Shown piece after piece: positions 41,040-42,979 of a stretch of DNA of 42,979 nucleotides. Within the stretch, counting starts at the first letter, position 1. Each line of letters opens with the position of its first letter. The stretch covers positions 1 to 42,979 of the forward strand of contig CANRDN010000016.1 of assembly GCA_947629375.1 (NCBI GenBank), given 5' to 3'. The translations under genes and the position numbers were made by a program. The stretch is from an uncultured Bacilli bacterium (GTDB lineage: Bacteria; Bacillota_I; Bacilli_A; RF39; UBA660). The notes beneath the pieces were generated by a model that did not search any database, was not told the origin of the DNA, and saw only the letters and a program-made list of their open reading frames with translations.

Positions 41040-41729
41040 ATGTCTGATTTGGACGGCATTGAACAAATGCTGATTAACGAGTATATCTATAATGACAAAG
41101 TATCCCGCAAATGGCTTACATGCCAAACACTCCGTCATATAAACGATTTCGATGAATATTTCATACAAAACAAACCCTATTACTATACATGGAAAACGGC
41201 TTTGAACGAATACAAATCCGCCACCAAAATATCCGACGGAGAGAAAAAGAATCGATATATGTTCTTTAACAAAGCTGTTATTTTTGAAATGCTCAAAGAT
41301 TACAAAAACAATTTGCAATCTTACTTAAATACCAAATTGAGTAAATGCATTTCTGTTAAAATCAAATATTGTTCTCCTATTACAAAAGATTCAATGCCCG
41401 CACTCATGTCCGGTATTGACGCTGTTAAACATAAACTCAAAACGGCTCGCAATGCTCAGAATTTTCTTAAAATTTTAAAAAATTTTACAGAAAAATTTCC
41501 CATGTATATACCTCTTCCAAAATCTGATGCATGGAAAAAAGCGTTTAAATCACAGGGTGCATATTATACGCTTTTACATCTTGTAAAATTCTACGATTTG
41601 CAAATTGACAGCAAAGATAAAAAGGCATCGCTTGAAATATTAAAACATATTGCTCAAACGACACCTGAACATTTATTCGATATTTTGCAAAAATCAGTAA
41701 AAGAAAGCGAAGTGATCATATCTACATGA
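41040..41729 (+). CDS. Hypothetical helical protein before rarA, 229 aa
   Basis: ATG 41040 lies 13 nt after AAAAAGGATG. The product is Lys-rich and mostly helical (ALNEYKSATKISDGEKKNRY; AVKHKLKTARNAQNFLKIL) with a C-terminal helix bundle (LHLVKFYDLQIDSKDKKA). There is no signal peptide or known motif. The stop overlaps the rarA start (ATGA), so the two are translationally coupled; a partner of RarA or of the replication machinery is a reasonable inference. It could be a diverged clamp-loader-like subunit, but nothing in the sequence proves it. Confidence 0.6.
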   Translation: MSDLDGIEQMLINEYIYNDKVSRKWLTCQTLRHINDFDEYFIQNKPYYYTWKTALNEYKSATKISDGEKKNRYMFFNKAVIFEMLKDYKNNLQSYLNTKLSKCISVKIKYCSPITKDSMPALMSGIDAVKHKLKTARNAQNFLKILKNFTEKFPMYIPLPKSDAWKKAFKSQGAYYTLLHLVKFYDLQIDSKDKKASLEILKHIAQTTPEHLFDILQKSVKESEVIIST

Positions 41730-42979
41730 AAAACAACCAACCCCTTGCTGACAGAATGAGACCTGAAACAATAGATGACGTTGTTGGCCAGCGTCATATC
41801 TTAAGTCCTGATTCCCTTTTATACAAAATGATAACACAGAATGTTGTGAATACTTCAATAATTTTATATGGCCCGCCGGGTACAGGAAAAACAACAATCG
41901 CCAGAACTGTTGCGTTTCATGCAAACGCCGAATTTGTAACAGTCAATGCCGTTGAATCGGGCAAAAAGGATATAGAAACTGTGTGCAAAAACGCTAAAAA
42001 CAATCCTGACAAACGAACAGTATTATTTATCGATGAAATACATCGTTTTAACAAGTCTCAGCAAGATTATTTACTTCCGTTCGTTGAACAGGGAACAGTT
42101 ACTTTAATCGGTGCGACAACCGAAAATCCTTATTTTGAAGTAATACCTGCTTTGGTATCTCGTTCTATGATATTTGAACTCAAACCCATATCATCAGATG
42201 ATATATCGACACTAATCGACAGAGCGTTATCCGACAGCCGAGGTCTTGGTGATTTATCCATGACAATAACACCTGCTGCCAAAGAAATCATAATCGAACA
42301 AGCCGGCGGAGATGCCCGACATGCACTGACACTGTTAGAGTTAGCATCGCTGATGACATCAAAGATTATCTCAAAGGATACTGTGCTTGAAATTGTACAG
42401 CGTCCGCATATGCTGTACGATAAAACCGGCGGCAATCATTATGACGTTATTTCTGCTTTCATAAAATCTATGCGTGGTTCAGATCCTGATGCCGTGCTAT
42501 ATTATCTTGCAAAAATGCTTTTATCGGGTGAAGATCCGAAATTCATTGCAAGAAGAATAACCATAGCCGCATCCGAAGATGTGTCAAATGCCGATCCGAT
42601 GGCACTTGCGGTAGCCGCAAGTGCGTTTACGGCGGTAAACCTCATAGGTATGCCGGAAGCAAGAATAATACTTGCCCAAGCGGCACTGTATGTTGCTATG
42701 GCTCCAAAGAGCAATTCGGCTGTTAAGGGCATTGACGCTGCTATTGATTATATCAAAGCACACCCGTCTGCTGAAATACCGAGTCATCTCCGTGATACAC
42801 ATTATAAATCTGCTGAAAAACTCGGTTACGGTATCGGATATGAATATCCGCATAATTACCCCTCACACTGGTGCGAACAGCAGTATATGCCAAACGGTGT
42901 CGATGCCTGTTTCTACACAAACAGCCACCTTGGCTACGAAAAGAAACAAGCCGATTATCAAAACAACATACAGACATGG
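41726..42979 (+). CDS. rarA: RarA/MgsA-type AAA+ ATPase (reaches the window end)
   Basis: An open frame of 418 codons runs to the last base. The product starts MKNNQPLADRMRPETIDDVV-GQRH, then Walker A YGPPGTGKTT near residue 51, Walker B TVLFIDEIHRFNKSQQDYLLP near 110-128, sensor 1 LIGATTENP, and the RarA-specific C-terminal helical domain (LYYLAKMLLSGEDPKFIARR; GMPEARIILAQAALYVAMAP). Typical RarA is 420-450 aa, and the ending GYEKKQADYQNNIQTW matches its terminal part, so little is missing. RarA acts at stalled replication forks with SSB and polymerase. The gene's start overlaps the previous stop. Confidence 0.93.
   Translation, partial: MKNNQPLADRMRPETIDDVVGQRHILSPDSLLYKMITQNVVNTSIILYGPPGTGKTTIARTVAFHANAEFVTVNAVESGKKDIETVCKNAKNNPDKRTVLFIDEIHRFNKSQQDYLLPFVEQGTVTLIGATTENPYFEVIPALVSRSMIFELKPISSDDISTLIDRALSDSRGLGDLSMTITPAAKEIIIEQAGGDARHALTLLELASLMTSKIISKDTVLEIVQRPHMLYDKTGGNHYDVISAFIKSMRGSDPDAVLYYLAKMLLSGEDPKFIARRITIAASEDVSNADPMALAVAASAFTAVNLIGMPEARIILAQAALYVAMAPKSNSAVKGIDAAIDYIKAHPSAEIPSHLRDTHYKSAEKLGYGIGYEYPHNYPSHWCEQQYMPNGVDACFYTNSHLGYEKKQADYQNNIQTW

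Overview
The window is an AT-rich, Gram-positive-style (Firmicutes) sequence. Many genes have strong AGGAGG-like ribosome binding sites, TTGACA/TATAAT promoters are common, GTG and TTG starts are frequent, and there are lipoprotein signal peptides and BspA-type leucine-rich-repeat (LRR) proteins typical of gut or rumen Clostridia (Oscillospiraceae/Ruminococcus-like; inference, no rRNA or ribosomal gene is present to fix it). The gene set is that of a large extrachromosomal element (plasmid, phage-plasmid or large phage), not a chromosome: a ParR-like segregation protein, an iteron-rich origin candidate, a D5-family replicative helicase, its own family B DNA polymerase, RecD-like and SNF2-like helicases, nucleases, uracil-DNA glycosylase, a reverse transcriptase and RarA. 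No phage head, tail, portal or terminase gene is visible, so the element type is not settled.

Left part (1-20 kb), accessory and maintenance: a partial ParR-like gene with an operator-like inverted repeat (1-420); two lipoproteins, one with a transglutaminase-like triad (682-3355); an acidic 469-aa unknown and a small basic protein on the minus strand (3400-5129); a small gene split by a 205-bp IS200/IS605-type miniature element (5334-5712); a small operon with a structured leader ending near a SLOG/DUF2493 protein (5765-7173); four paralogous LRR genes with repeated intergenic cassettes (7359-13550); then a roughly 2-kb gene-free block of iteron-like 42-nt repeats, nested hairpins, a GC-rich palindrome island and a 101-nt twin repeat (13.6-15.4 kb). 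A minus-strand group follows: an unknown gene, a CPBP protease and a RecJ-like nuclease.

Right part (20-43 kb), replication and repair, all on the plus strand: about 0.75 kb packed with TGTAACGAATTT-type repeats and a 37-bp perfect palindrome, a consensus promoter, then the D5 helicase, a YaiI-family protein, an inserted IStron (group I intron plus HTH regulator plus TnpB), a HAD 5'-nucleotidase, PolB, a PD-(D/E)XK exonuclease-like protein, RecD-like and SNF2-like helicases, several small proteins (DUF488, Lar-like zinc ribbon, macro domain, VRR-NUC), a trigger-factor-like PPIase lipoprotein, uracil-DNA glycosylase, a reverse transcriptase, a 673-nt structured non-coding RNA candidate, two unknown genes and RarA (runs to the window end).

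The most unusual points are: (1) a large RNA domain closed by a long-range stem right after an RT with a YSDD active site; (2) an IStron carrying its own Cro/CI-type regulator and a palindromic operator over the internal promoter; (3) three well-preserved genes with no ATG, GTG or TTG start in frame; (4) several independent repeat systems that may be origin, centromere or RNA elements.
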